Origin: Dryococelus australis
Lineage: Eukaryota > Arthropoda > Insecta > Phasmatodea > Phasmatidae
DNA: 64,000 nucleotides
Reading direction: 5' to 3'
NCBI GenBank assembly: GCA_029891345.1
Contig: CM056997.1
Location: 221,278,172-221,342,171, forward strand
The position numbers were made by a program, and so were the translations under genes. Position 1 is the first letter of the stretch; each line of letters starts with the position of its first letter. The notes under the pieces are model-generated. The model searched no databases. It saw nothing but the letters and a program-made list of their open reading frames with translations, and had not been told where the DNA came from. This document shows positions 11,583-22,739 of this stretch, in pieces.

Positions 11583-11584
11583 TA

Positions 11585-11869
11585 GGGGCAGCTGGTTTTC
11601 TCGAGAAGATTCCAAGACTAGTTGTACTCCAAATCACGTTAATTAAGATGTAATCCTGTTATTGTATGATTTGAATTATCGTGAGTATTAGTTGTCTGGC
11701 AGCAAGCCAGGGAAGCTTAATGCAGGCGTAACTTAATTATAATTGGCCCAGTCAGGTAGAGCATTCCACAGAGGCGCACGGCTAATATCACAAGGAAAGG
11801 TGCAAGTGTACCCGCAAGTTGTGGAAGTACAGTTTCCACATAAATATTTTCGCGAAAAACAGGTGATCC
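11585..11869. mobile_element. MITE family D, copy 2 (full length)
   Basis: A 285-bp unit between TA dinucleotides (11583-11584, 11870-11871). The left end is GGGGCAGCTGGTTTTCTCGA; the right end, reverse-complemented, is GGATCACCTGTTTTTCGCGA. The interior contains ATTGGCCCAGTCAGGT, shared with the split copy at 3296-3896. Non-coding. Confidence 0.7.
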
Positions 11870-11871
11870 TA

Positions 11872-12399
11872 ATTGTGGGTGTTGTCTGCTTGGCGTTCTA
11901 TACGTGATATTAAATGAAAATATTTCCCTCCGGTTACGAAAGTGATGTGTTGTTATGTACAGTGCCTAGGTTTGCTTTACTAACGTAACACTTTCGTAGC
12001 TTTTGTCTGAGTCTACGTAGGCGTCTTTCATTTCCGAAGCGCGCTAACATATGCATAAGAAATGGGGAAAGGGGTTTGAGGGAAGTGGTATGTAGAGGAG
12101 GGAGCACAGCGTCAAGGACTCGATACTTGTGACCCTGCACAGCTGTCCCCCGGACTCACCTCTTCGAGGAGGGAATCGTAATAACCCGCAACGTTTACAC
12201 AGGAATCCGCCCCGGGTTCATTTTCTTCGCCTGCTGCCTGCTGGCATACATTAGCATGCTAACACATCCGTGCATAATTACACGCGCAGCTCTTCTTTTA
12301 TTCATTCCGCCGACATGGCGCAGCGACCACGACCCGCCCGCTACAGCCCTTCTCTACTCTCGCCACGATCTAAAGTTAAGTGCACTTGCTGGCACCAGA
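11872..12399. other. Unassigned sequence, GC-richer toward 12400
   Basis: Holds chance frames on both strands. It grades into the 60-bp repeat. Nothing recognised. Confidence 0.4.
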
Positions 12400-12490
12400 G
12401 CTCTGGCCACCCTTGCCCTAAAGTGTAGTGTACTTAGTCACACGAGATCTTAGGCCAAGACTCTAGCCATCCTTGCCCTCAAGTGTACTT
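12400..12490. repeat. Outlying copies of the 60-bp repeat
   Basis: About one and a half units of the repeat that forms the array at 14401-14880 (AGTCACACGAGATC, GACTCTAGCCA, CCTTGCCCTC in order). They are separated from that array by 1.9 kb of other repeats. Confidence 0.85.
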
Positions 12491-12599
12491 CGCAAGTAGT
12501 AAACAACAAGCAGATAACAGTTGGCCAACTGTTGGCACAGGTGGTACATGTTCGCCCACATGACTAAGTGTTTTCTTATGTGGTACACAATAAGACCAG

Positions 12600-14300
12600 G
12601 TTAACAATAATGATTGTATTTTATTAGGAAGTATTTTTCATGTGGGCCATTAAACACAAAACGATTGACAGAATTTAATGTGCGGCCCACAAGCAAACAT
12701 CAGTGAATCACCCACTGGCATCTTAGAACACGTGGAGAACATGTGGCTGATGTATGCCAAAGAGTATGAAAATAAGATCTTTTTTTTTTCATATAAAACC
12801 ATCATGTGGTAGACGGGTTCAATTATGTGGCCTACAAGCAAACATCAGTGAAATACCCAAAGGCATCATAGAGTATGTAAATAATGTGTGGCTGATGTAT
12901 GCCAAAGAGTATGATTATATGATCATATTTGCGCATAAAGCCCTCGCGTTGTAGAATGGTTCATTTATGATAGTTGGGCATCATCATGTGGGAAATTGTG
13001 GGCCATTTAACACAAAATGACTGACGGAATTTCATATATGTCGCACAAGCAAATGTCTATAAAAAAAAACCCTCATGCATCTTATGCCCAGTTACATCAT
13101 CGTGGTTCGAAACTCGATGCTAAATCGGATGTAATATTTTCACAGAAAACGGTTGCACTCTAGTCTAACATCTTTGGTTGGAAGCTGGAACTCGAATAGT
13201 GCAACCAAAGACGTTAGAAGATGGTGCAACAATTTTTTGTGAAAATCTTACACAATGGTGCAACTAGGCAATAGAGTATGTAGAGAATGTGTGGGTGATG
13301 TCTGCCAAAGGGCACATACCGCCTTGTGTGGTATTCCAACTGTTCCTTATTACTGAGGAAACATTATCTGCAAGCTTGTGTTCCATTTATGGCATACCGA
13401 CTATATGTTGTTGTTGTTGTTGTTGTTGTTGTGAGGTAGCAAATAGAGATAGTTTTTTTATTTCACATATATATGAAGTTAAATTATCACATGGCATTGT
13501 TAGTAATAGTAAAACAATAGTTTTTTGACGAGAAACCTGCAGAGCATAACATGCAAAGAAAAATTCATTATTTTGCATTTTAAATTCTACCTGAAAGTAG
13601 TCCGAAATTAAAATACTAGTCATTTAAACAAAACACATAAATCCCAGTATTGACTCGTGATACTAACATTGTCTGTATAGCAAAGCTAATAATGCATTAT
13701 GTATGTGAAGTAAGTATCCCGATTTACTTAAAAGTGCTTATATGAATATATGGTAGAGTAGTTGATAGCATACTTGACAGTAGACGAAAGGTTTGTGAGT
13801 TCGATTCTAGATTTCTCCAAAGAATCTTACTTCTTGTGAAATAAAGCTAAAGTTAATACATATGAATATGGTATACAACAATTTTATTTGGGATACAAAC
13901 ATTTATTTTTTTGTTTTTGAAAAAGCACGGCAAGCTGCGTCTATGTGGGCCACAAGTGGAATACAAACAGTTGGCTAACGACAAGTGGTTTACTTACGGC
14001 AGGCCAGAAGCTGAAAGTTGGAAGTGGCTCGCTTGGGGTTAAATTACGGGAAATTCTTGTTTACCCAGACATCAGCCAACAGTTCATCAAGAATAAATGG
14101 CTGCTTGTGGTTGACTAATGGGCAACTCTTGTTTTGCCAGACATCAGCAGTTCATCTAGAAGTGGCCCGCTTGTGGTTAACGTACGGAGCATCTCTGGTT
14201 TTGACAGACATCAGCTGCCAGTTAAAAATCCTTATGTAGCCCACGGGTAAACAAATGATACCACATTCATCATTCATCATGTGCGCAACATGCATCTGCG
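12600..14300. repeat. Complex repeat block
   Basis: Diverged duplicated segments occur in changing order: CACAAGCAAACATCAGTGAA at about 12690 and 12832; GTGGCTGATGTATGCCAAAG at about 12742 and 12892, with a weaker form near 13290; and a roughly 70-bp unit (GTGGC..GCTTG..GGTTAA, CAGACATCAGC) three times at 14020-14230. A (TTG)n run lies at about 13407-13432. The local periods are unequal, as in an old, rearranged satellite. Non-coding. Confidence 0.75.
13750..13822 (+). repeat. tRNA-like fragment
   Basis: A box A-like TGGTAGAGTAGTTGATAGCA is followed by a box B-like GAGTTCGATTCTA. The spacing fits a tRNA, but the acceptor and D arms do not pair well. Probably a decayed tRNA-derived SINE head. 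Confidence 0.4.
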
Positions 14301-14400
14301 GGTCCATTCCGCATCTTTAATGCCTGTGGATGACGCATGTGGGCTGCTTGTTCACAATCAGATCTTCACATGAGTGTCAACTATTTTTGCTACTTGGGTT

Positions 14401-14880
14401 AGTCACACGAGATCCTAGACCAAGAATCTAGCCACCCTTGCCCTCGAGTGTAGTGTACTGAGTCACACAAGATCCCAGACCAAGAATCTAGCCACCCTTA
14501 CCCTCAAACATAGTGTATTAAGTCCCACGAGATCCCAGACTAAGACTCTAGCCACCTTTGCACTCGAGTGTAGTTTAATTAGTCACACGCGATACCAGAC
14601 CAAGACTCTATCCATCCTTGCCCTCGAGTGAAGTTTACTTATTCACACGAGATCCCAGACCAAAACTCTAGCCATTCTTGCTCTCGAGTATAGAGTACTT
14701 TGTCACACGCGATCCTAGACCAAGACTCAAGCCAGTCTTGCGCTCGAGTGTAGTGTACTTAGTCAGACGAGAACCCAGATGATGACTCTATCCACCCTTG
14801 CTCTCGAATGGAGTTTACTTAGTCACCCGATATCCTAGACCAAGACTCTAGCTACCCTTGTGCAAGAGTGCAGTGGTATA
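14401..14880. repeat. 60-bp tandem array, 8 copies
   Basis: Eight exact-length 60-bp units, each AGTCACACGAGATCC.. CCAAGACTCTAGCCACCC.. CTCGAGTG.. TAGTGTACTT, with several substitutions per unit. An older array than those at 4 kb or 22 kb. Non-coding. Confidence 0.95.
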
Positions 14881-15495
14881 GTGTTGAAAACACATATGCA
14901 AATAATCACGATACATATCAATAAACATAAACACAGGTGTAACTTGAAACATTGATAATAAAAATATATAACTTCAGTCTGTCCATAATAAGTGTATTTC
15001 TATATGTAATATGTTTGCATATATACACACACATTATATATATAGTAGTATCCCCGTGTTTTCTTCTAGGCGGAACGATCCAATCAGAAGGATCATTCAC
15101 AATGTGATTCGCGTGAAGTGTTTCAATGAGGAAAGTTCCTACAATGGATGAATGGTTATTGAAAATTTTGTGAAATGCTTCGCAAAGGGGCAACTTGTTT
15201 CCGGACATCGAAGATGATGACGAGTGTGTCGTCGGTTCGATTTCCGATCGATGGTGCTAAATCAACTATCATGGGAATGCTCGCAAGTGAGCGGTATGGG
15301 TGGTTAGTTATCCAGCGTCAGCTCGTTTAGCTCGAGAAGTCTTCGGAAAATAGCTTATAAAACAGCATTGATCATGCGCCATATGACAAATGGTCGCTAC
15401 TTGACACATTCAATCAATGCAATGAATTATCAGCATATATAAATGAATATATTCATGCCTCATAGGTTAGTTATTATTGGACCAGCAAATCAGTA
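14881..15495. other. Unassigned sequence
   Basis: AT-rich, with a short (AC)/(TA) run near 15022-15043. The 96-codon minus frame at 14918-15208 is unrecognised. Confidence 0.45.
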
Positions 15496-15499
15496 ACAT

Positions 15500-15610
15500 C
15501 TTGACAAGAGTCAGTCTGCAGCAGTCTGTCAACAGGAGTCAGCCAGCAGGAGTTAGTCTGCAAGAGTCAATCTCCAAGAATCAGTCTGCAAAAGTCAGTC
15601 GGCAGGAGTA
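15500..15610 (+). repeat. Degenerate 14-bp tandem repeat
   Basis: About seven degenerate units of the form AGTCAGTCTGCAAG / AGTCAGCCAGCAGG, directly upstream of the virus-like coding fossil. They may belong to its leader. Confidence 0.75.
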
Positions 15611-15639
15611 AAGTGTATGAATTCATTTGTGTTTGAAGA

Positions 15640-16721
15640 CGATGCAAGTCACTGACAATGTGAAATCGAGTATGTCATGTAAGACTACATGCATACCTTC
15701 AACGACTGCCAAAAACTACATGTGAAACAATGCTGCTACTGCGCCAAGTTCCTCAGTAAAAGTAGCAATGCACGGCGACATGAGAAGCGTGACTGTTTGA
15801 AGAACCCCCTCATGTTTTTCTTAGCCGCTGTAAATGTTCCAGACAGTTCAGTCACCATGATAACTTAAACCGACATATCAAGGCTGATAAATGTAGTGTT
15901 TTTTCGTCCACTAAGAAAAAGCATGTGATGACTTCGTTACCTCCTGTTAATACACTACATCAGATGTTTGCAGACGACGAGGGAACTTGCATGATGCAGC
16001 ACTACGACAATGACCACATGCAGTTTATGCAAGGTGATACAATGAAGGACCACATAAAGATCTGCAAGGGTTCATCTACTAGGGGCCAGAATGCTATGTC
16101 GCCAATACCACCTGCTACATCGATGGATACTGTTTCCGCAGACTATTATGATGAGACAGTTAATGATAATGGCGGAATAAGAGACATACGAGGCATGATA
16201 GAGTCGGTATGTGTGGAATGTACACTTTCAAGGTATTCACACGTGAATTCGACCATCTTCAAAATAAATGGTTGTCAGCTCTAAATACTGGTGATGACCA
16301 TGTGACATCTACAAAGAAAAGTAAACTTGATATTGAGGATGAAACTGGAGGCGAAGACGATCATGAAGACTACATTGATGATAATGTCTATGGCGACAGT
16401 GATGATGAAGTATCTGACAGGAAAAAATGATGATTCTCTCGACGTTGCACACATTTCCCCAACGACTTTCCTTCGACAAGTGGCGCGAAGAAGGAAGAAG
16501 GCGTCAAGAACGCTCGTTACATATTTCCCGAGGACCCGATTGAACTTGTTGATAGATTCAAATATTTGATTGACTTGCAAAAAGGCAGGGATTTCTCAAG
16601 CATTGTTGAGATATCTTCAATCATCTATGAACTGAATGATCGAGGTTACATTAGAAGAGGCTGTTGGCTACCATCCATGATTTGGAAACATGTAAGACAC
16701 GTAAAGGGCGAATGTACATAA
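15640..16721 (+). pseudogene. Virus-like zinc-finger protein fossil (possibly Polinton-related)
   Basis: Decayed coding DNA. Visible parts in order: a C2HC finger (15731-15800, CCYCAKFLSKSSNARRHEKR), a second C2HC finger (about 15826-15895, CKCSRQFSHHDNLNRH..C), a polar linker, an acidic stretch (about 16320-16430), and a C-terminal segment ending at 16721 that includes IFPEDPIELVDRFKYLIDLQ. That last segment resembles a C-terminal motif I associate with proteins of virus-like or Polinton-type elements in invertebrates; this is from memory and uncertain. The fossil is broken, with at least three or four breaks. No terminal repeats or capsid-type genes are seen nearby, so it looks like an isolated piece of moderate age. 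Confidence 0.5.
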
Positions 16722-17082
16722 TAATTAGAAAGATAAAATGTATATAAACGGTAAATAAATTCAATTTATATAGACATAATAATGTGTGTTTAATTTCTTA
16801 TATAGTCCCGTCTGCTTCTCTGAAATATTTATTAAATAGGTGGTGTAAAGAATCGATTATGAGTGTTTGTTTTAGATAACATTTGTGCGAGCATGTGCGT
16901 GTCTTACTCAGGTCGTTTAAAATGGATGAGTTCTACATAGAGAACGAATGAAATGAGGGTAATATTTTTTATTCGTTAGAAAAATTTCAACAAAATTTAA
17001 AAATATTTGTTATACATTTTTTTATTTGAAAATTTTCGTGATACTTAAAATTTTTTTTTTTCGGGTTTTCAAAGTCACAGAT
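16722..17082. other. Unassigned AT-rich sequence
   Basis: AT-rich with short T-runs. Nothing recognised. Confidence 0.5.
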
Positions 17083-17094
17083 CACCTGGGTCAA

Positions 17095-17345
17095 GGGGCC
17101 ACGGTGGCTGAGGGGTAAGCCCGCTCGCCTACCACCAAGGCGATCTGGGTTCAATCCCCGGCCGGGTCATTCCGGATTTTCGCTTGTGGGAATCATACTG
17201 AACGATGCTGTTGGTCGGCGGGTTTTCTCGAGTATCTCCCGTTTCCCCGCCCCCTCATTCCGGCGCTACTCCATACCCACTTCAATCACCCTCATCGGCT
17301 CTCAAGGCCTCGATGTTAAGACCAGTACAAATCTCCTCACTCACA
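17095..17345 (+). mobile_element. SINE (main family), copy 4, with target-site duplication
   Basis: Near-complete. The head GGGGCCACGGTGGCTGAGGG and box B GGGTTCAATCCCC are followed by the body motif and a CTCACTCAC tail. Direct repeats of 14 bp with one mismatch bracket it, ending TGGGTCAAGG at 17087-17096 and 17346-17355. The good preservation suggests a fairly recent insertion. Confidence 0.92.
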
Positions 17346-17509
17346 TGGGTCAAGGCCAAATGTCAATGTCAAGGTCACAGACATCTAACATGGCGGACAA
17401 GATGGCCGCCGGGGGACCGGAATGACACAGAATGAACAGCTCCGAGCTCCTATCCCTTATCCTGTTGTCCTAGACTCGTCATAATAATTCTACTGTATTT
17501 ATACTACAA

Positions 17510-17990
17510 AGAGGACAAAAAACCAAAAAGCAAACAGGTACAATGACCGCTGCAATAAAAGAACTGAAAGATGTCAATAAATTACTCTTTGCCCCTTCTA
17601 CTTCTCTAATTTCACTGACTACCATCCTTGAGGATGAGTGTGAAATTATGAGCAAGTAGATCGCAGTGCTACTACGTATACTGCCAGAGCTTGGCCGACT
17701 TAGAGAAAACCTTGACATACATACAACGAATTCTAATGGATTTCGAGAATCGAGCACTTGAACTCCAGGTCTGCCGTATTGCCAGCAATGTCATCCTGTG
17801 ACAACACGTATACCATCTTAATACCGTCTTCTACAGGAATTTCTGACCAGCTTGAACCACCCAATCCCATTTTGAACACGAATCTCATTACAAATGCCTT
17901 GGCTAGTAGTGGGCAACAGTTTACTACTGCAAACGATGAAGCTGACTTAATACTAACTGCAATAATGTATGTAACTATATTTTGGTAATA
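17510..17990 (+). pseudogene. Possible decayed coding remnant, BESS-like C-terminus
   Basis: Short plus-strand pieces in different frames read like a protein end: AAIKELKDVNKLLFAPSTSL, then DECEIMSK and LRILPELGRLRENLD, then a polar tail to about 17985. The pattern of spaced acidic, Leu and Arg residues loosely resembles the BESS-type C-terminus of insect MADF/Myb-SANT-like proteins, which are often transposon-associated. There is no start, no splice structure and several breaks. Low confidence: it could be chance. Confidence 0.25.
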
Positions 17991-18535
17991 TTGTACAATG
18001 ATTTGCATAACTAAGAGATTTAAATCGTTATTTGTAACCATTACTTCAGATATTTAGGATAACACTATTAATTGATTTATTATAACTTTACTAAACGCAA
18101 TATTTTTAACAATACAGTACTAGGAGTCGCTGGAAAACGGTACACAAGGTGAGTAATTTTCATTAAATGTATAATTTTATTACAAGTTAAAAAATCTCTT
18201 CGTAAAATTGTAATATTTTACGATTACTACAAATAAAGGCATTACTTACATTCACAAAATAATTCAACACGTTGTAGATGGCATGATAAACTTCAGGAAT
18301 AAAATCTAAAATGGAGGCTTTTGATACACGAAAGAACAGTGATAACATGCTGAAATTTGTTCCAGATGATAGAAAAACTACAGTTATTTCTAACACAGTA
18401 TTTTAACATGTAACTAGTATATATATTAGGCGTAGCAACTTCGAATTGTTCTGGCACAAGTCTCATAACTGCTTTATATTCCTCAGGATCTGTTGAATGT
18501 AGCGCTCTAATAATTAGTTTCTGATGCTGCCATCC
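17991..18535. other. Unassigned AT-rich sequence
   Basis: AT-rich. Nothing recognised before the array. Confidence 0.45.
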
Positions 18536-18867
18536 TTTTATTACTCAACCAAGCAAGTACCAACTTCCATTTAATACTCAACCAAGCACGTACCAACTTC
18601 CTTTTATTACTCAACCAAGCCGTACCAACTTCCTTTTATTACTCAACCAAGCACGTACCAACTTCCTTTTATTACTCAACCAAGCACGTACCAACTTCCA
18701 TTTATTACTCAACCAAGCACGTACCAACTTCCATTTATTACTCAACCAAGCACGTACCAACTTCCTTTTATTACTCAACCAAGCACGTACCAACTTCCAT
18801 TTATTACTCAACCAAGCACGTACCAACTTCCTTTTATTACTCAACCAAGCACGTACCAATTTCCTTT
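18536..18867. repeat. 33-bp tandem array, about 10 copies
   Basis: Ten units of 33 bp (one of 32) built on TTATTACTCAACCAAGCACG and TACCAACTTCC(T/A). A T/A difference partly alternates between units. The sequence is unrelated to the 33-bp array at 5.4 kb. The minus strand is open (RAWLSNK(R/W)KLV repeated) only because of the period. Confidence 0.95.
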
Positions 18868-19280
18868 ACCCTTCTACTATCTTCTCTTCTAGAAATGCCT
18901 GTCAAAGTCCTTCAGACTCAACTAAAGAAATCAAACGCACTTATTTTTGAAGTATTACTTGTCTATATGCACACGCCATTTTTATACAGTCACGGAGGCC
19001 AGCTGCCTTTAATGGCATGCGCTGTGTACATACATACACTGGCATACAGTTGAACTTACTGTCTTCCTTGAGGACAGTCCGTTGCCGACGGCAGCTTCAA
19101 GGGGCAATTTAACCCTACGGACACGTCCGAAGTTGTCGCTGGAATCAAACCGACCACTTCCTACTTTTTTCTTTGGCATGCAGGAGACCTTATTGGCGGA
19201 TCTCAGCCCAGGGCTTCGAGTGGAAGGGGAGGGGCAGTTAGAGGTGAAAGCGGTTGGCGGCGAAATTATGAGCGTGCGAA
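18868..19280. other. Unassigned sequence
   Basis: GC content rises after 19000. Overlapping frames on both strands carry no domain. Confidence 0.4.
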
Positions 19281-19520
19281 ACAGCACACGCGGGCTGGCG
19301 TCTCAAGCACGATTGGAATCCCGCGTTCTGCCAGCGAAAGTCGACAATGAGTTTTTGGCTGTCGGGTGGCGTCTGTCGGCGCACTGCGTGGACACAGACA
19401 AGTTGAGAATACAGAGGTGGAACACCCGCCAACTGCAGCCGCGCATGGGGCGTAGTTCGCCAATCAGTGCCCGGCAACCTAACCTACTCGCCAGCCGGTG
19501 GCAGCACTCAGTAACTACCG
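19281..19520. repeat. GC-rich segment related to repeat family B
   Basis: Contains CCAATCAGTGCC, GAATACAGAGG and the CGCCAACTGCAGCCGCGC run, close to GCCAACTCCAGCCGCGC at about 46440. Probably an old piece of the ATTGG-box family. Open frames on both strands reflect composition. Confidence 0.4.
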
Positions 19521-19643
19521 AGAACCCCGGCATCGTTCGTCACGATCCTTACGTGCAAAAATCTGGGAGCGAGACCCTGTAGGGAATTCAACCCGGTTCG
19601 CCTCGGTGGGAGACAAGCTCTCTAGCCGCTGTGCCACTGCGGA
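19521..19643 (-). mobile_element. SINE (main family), fragment
   Basis: The minus-strand head (box B GGGTTGAATTCCC, box A side GTGGCACAGCGGC) and part of the body motif remain. The 3' half is absent. Confidence 0.6.
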
Positions 19644-20149
19644 TCCTCCTCCCCACAAACACAGAACAATGAATATTAGCTGTGCGTGCCCTCTCAAATA
19701 GATATAATGCCAACTGAATATAATATTTCCCCCTCTTGGCCAGGAAGCCCGCAGTGTTGGTGGGAGGATGATGGACGCCGTGGCTAGCGGCGCTGAATAA
19801 TACATCCGGCGGCGGCGGACTCCTTATTGGTCGACCCGCGATGATGAGATACGTGGCGTCTCGGTCCCTGTTGGCAACTGGCGTGGCAAGCTTCCGGCAC
19901 CAACCCACTCCTTCAAGAGACTGCGCGCGTCTGGGGAGCTCTCATTCGTCCCACAAACAGACTCCACCGTTTCGCGTTATAATTATGTACATAGGTAGAC
20001 GACAAACAAGAATATGGCGGTGTCATGTGTGCACCATGAGTAGATCCCCGAGTATTTCGCGGATGGTGGTGGCAGCACACTAGACTTCACAGTCCTCTGT
20101 ACACTCGAGACACTATCGTGTGCTTATTGGAGGCCTTCGTAAAGGATTC
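19644..20149. other. Unassigned GC-richer sequence
   Basis: No recognisable gene. A short run near 20085-20130 (ACTTCACAGTCCTCTGTACAC) is similar, reverse-complemented, to the edge of family G. Confidence 0.35.
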
Positions 20150-20595
20150 CTCAAAGCTAACTCGCACTACTGCTTCTTGTTTATTATTTGCTCACAGTTA
20201 AACTAGACGTGCACAATTAGCTGCTAACCAATCACAGTAGCAGGAGAAAGGAACAAATTTTTCAAGTCTGCTTCGACACAAAATGAATTCGGCAAATACT
20301 CGGGTTCTAATCACTGAACCTTCGTACCGTTCTGAACTCAGAACCGATAGTAAACATTTATCAATGACTCAGCCCTGTGATAGCTTCACACCATTTGGAC
20401 GGATGCTACAGGAAAATGATTTCTGCACGTGGAGGCATTAAATTGCACAAGTGACCTCTGCTAGAGTGTGTATACTAGGTATAACCTGTTAATTGGTATC
20501 GACCACCTAGAGGCCAGCGGCGGTTCCACAGGTAACTTTGCTAGAGTGTGTAGAGAAGTATTGAGTCTAGCTTCGTGCCATCTTATTACGAGAAA
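20150..20595. repeat. Interspersed repeat family G, copy 2
   Basis: Matches 6838-7130 in order (CTGCTTCTTGTTTATTATT, ACCAATCACAGTAGCAGGAG, GTGTGTAGAGAAGTATTGAG). It is longer than copy 1, with an extra internal stretch of about 100 bp after 20300. Non-coding. Confidence 0.65.
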
Positions 20596-20945
20596 TGGTA
20601 AGATCTGTAGCTGTGGTCAACCAGCGGTAGACACTGGGCACGTCCTCTTTATGGGCTACATGAACAGAGCCAACGCGCCCCTAGTCTTGCTTGGACACAT
20701 CGCAGCAGCTACCAACACACACGGGAGCAGAGTATCATGGCTGTTCCTAAGATGTGGGCGTAACCATTCCCTCTCTGAGGCTCTGGGATCGGGCCTTGAG
20801 TCTGATTCGCTAGTGCGTGCTGCGAGACGTTACCCATTGGCTGTACTGCTGGCGAGTATGTCATCAGGCGTTGATTGGCGGACAACTGGCCAGTGCTGCC
20901 GTTTCGCTGGCGTGTGGTGTAATTTATTTTCTACTTTTAAGGAGA
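20596..20945 (+). repeat. ATTGG-box repeat family B, copy 1
   Basis: The part at 20815-20935 (TACCCATTGGCTG, GCGTTGATTGGCGG, GGCCAGTGCTGCCGTTTCGC) matches 22895-23010 and 26885-26965. A 179-codon frame (20468-21007) spans it but has no recognisable domain, and I take it as chance within a GC-rich repeat. Confidence 0.5.
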
Positions 20946-21009
20946 AAATCGTTGGAAATCCAGTTGCCAGAAAATACCTTGTTGAATTACAAATAGATTT
21001 CTTGTAAAA

Positions 21010-22380
21010 TCTCCATAACATATACTTGTAATATTACAAACCATAGGCTTTTAATACATTCTACATTATTAAGAAGTGGTAATTAAAATATTATTTTTCT
21101 TCTTTAAAAGAAATGTAACGAATTAATATCAGGGAATATGGAAAACATTTTTTAAAAACGTAATTCGCGAAAAGAATGACTTACAAGCGCTGAAATTATT
21201 TTGTTGTGGATATAGTAGTAAATATGCATGTACAAAATATTAGTGAAATTATATTCGGTTAAGAAGAACTCATTTAGTTCATTTTAAGAATTGTATATTG
21301 ATATGAAACATTAACAGTTAATGAGTAATAGCATCATGTTAAATTTTATTTTGATTATGATTATTTGAGGTGTTTTTAGTACTTTATGTTATTCAAACTT
21401 GTAATAGAGTTATTTTTCCACGCAACTACATTTTACATCGCCCTTAATTTTTGCATACACAGCTATATGCGGTTTTACGTTGTTGAGTGTCCACTATTTT
21501 GCTTGAGCTCATGGACACTGGTCAACGTAATACAAACATATCTTGAGGTGTATTAAACAAGTCTCTTACAGTTTTACAAGCGAGTAATCTTACAATAGAA
21601 ATGTTTGTACAGTTACAAACATTTGTAAAACTACAGACTATTTCGCAGTAAAAATTACAAAAACTTTACAGAAAGTAGTGTGTGGAATACGCGGCTAAAT
21701 ACTCTTAAGAGCACAATATTTCCCGTCGCTCGTCATCATGAGCTGCACAGTGGTCGTCACACTGGCTATTCACTCAAGCCGCTCCTACTTGCGAGCCTAA
21801 TGCAGTCTCCAGCGCGATGTCCGACATCTGTGCTGACTAAACTGCCTGCGTAGAGAGAACCGGTCCAGCCGTGCGACGACAGTCGCCTGACTCTGGGAAC
21901 TAGTTAGCATCACAATGGCACGCGACCAGGTGCCGTAGCTTTTTAATTGATGTATTAAGGACGACTTCAATAGTGGGTGAGATACCCGCTACGTCGGCCC
22001 CTCCTCTGCCGACATTTCCCGTTATGCCCTCCATAACAGGCCACACTTTCCCGAATTATTATAAAACCGTCATTGTCTATTAACCCTGTAACATACATCC
22101 CCCGTGTGTACTCGTCCACTTAGCCTATGACATGTTGTAGATTACGCAAAAATATGGTCGTTGTTGTGCAAGTACAGAAGCTATAACCTATACAGTAAAC
22201 ACCTTTCCCTGGGCTATGCTATACTGGCTGCTGTTGACACACCAACATTTCATAACTTGTTACCTCTTCTGTTACTCATCTGCTCAGATTCTTTCCATAG
22301 CGTCTAAAATGCCAGTTGTAGGACATATATAAGTACGTTTCACACCAAACATTTTTTTATTTTCCAACACTTTAAATACA
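21010..22380. other. Unassigned sequence
   Basis: AT-rich to about 21700. A GC-richer patch at 21720-22100 is unrecognised; it could be regulatory or repeat-derived. Confidence 0.4.
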
Positions 22381-22660
22381 AAATAACGTACACGTTAACA
22401 GGTTAAGGACTCCATATAAGATCGACACGAGGAAACTGTTTACCAAACTGAAATAACGTACACGTTAACAGGTTAAGGACTCCATATAAGATCGACACGA
22501 GGAAACTGTTTACCAAACTGAAATAACGTACACGTTAACAGGTTAAGGACTCCATATAAGATCGACACGAGGAAACTGTTTACCAAACTGAAATAACGTA
22601 CACGTTAACCGGTTAAGGACTCCATATAAGATCGACACGAGGATACTGTTTACCAAACTG
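22381..22660. repeat. 70-bp tandem array, 4 copies, near perfect
   Basis: Four 70-bp units (AAATAACGTACACGTTAACA ... GTTTACCAAACTG). The first three are identical; the fourth differs at two bases. This homogeneity implies a recent expansion, or an assembly effect. Confidence 0.95.
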
Positions 22661-22739
22661 AAATAAAAACGTCAAATTCCAAGCATACAACACAGTTTTG
22701 CCTATAACATTATTAATTAAATGTTTCGCAGCTAATGTG

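Noticed and set aside
18611-18859. Repeat protein gene on the minus strand
   Set aside because: Same reason: a 33-bp minisatellite. One 32-bp unit breaks the phase.
20468-21007. 179-codon frame as a gene
   Set aside because: It spans a dispersed GC-rich repeat with relatives elsewhere in the window, and no domain is recognisable.
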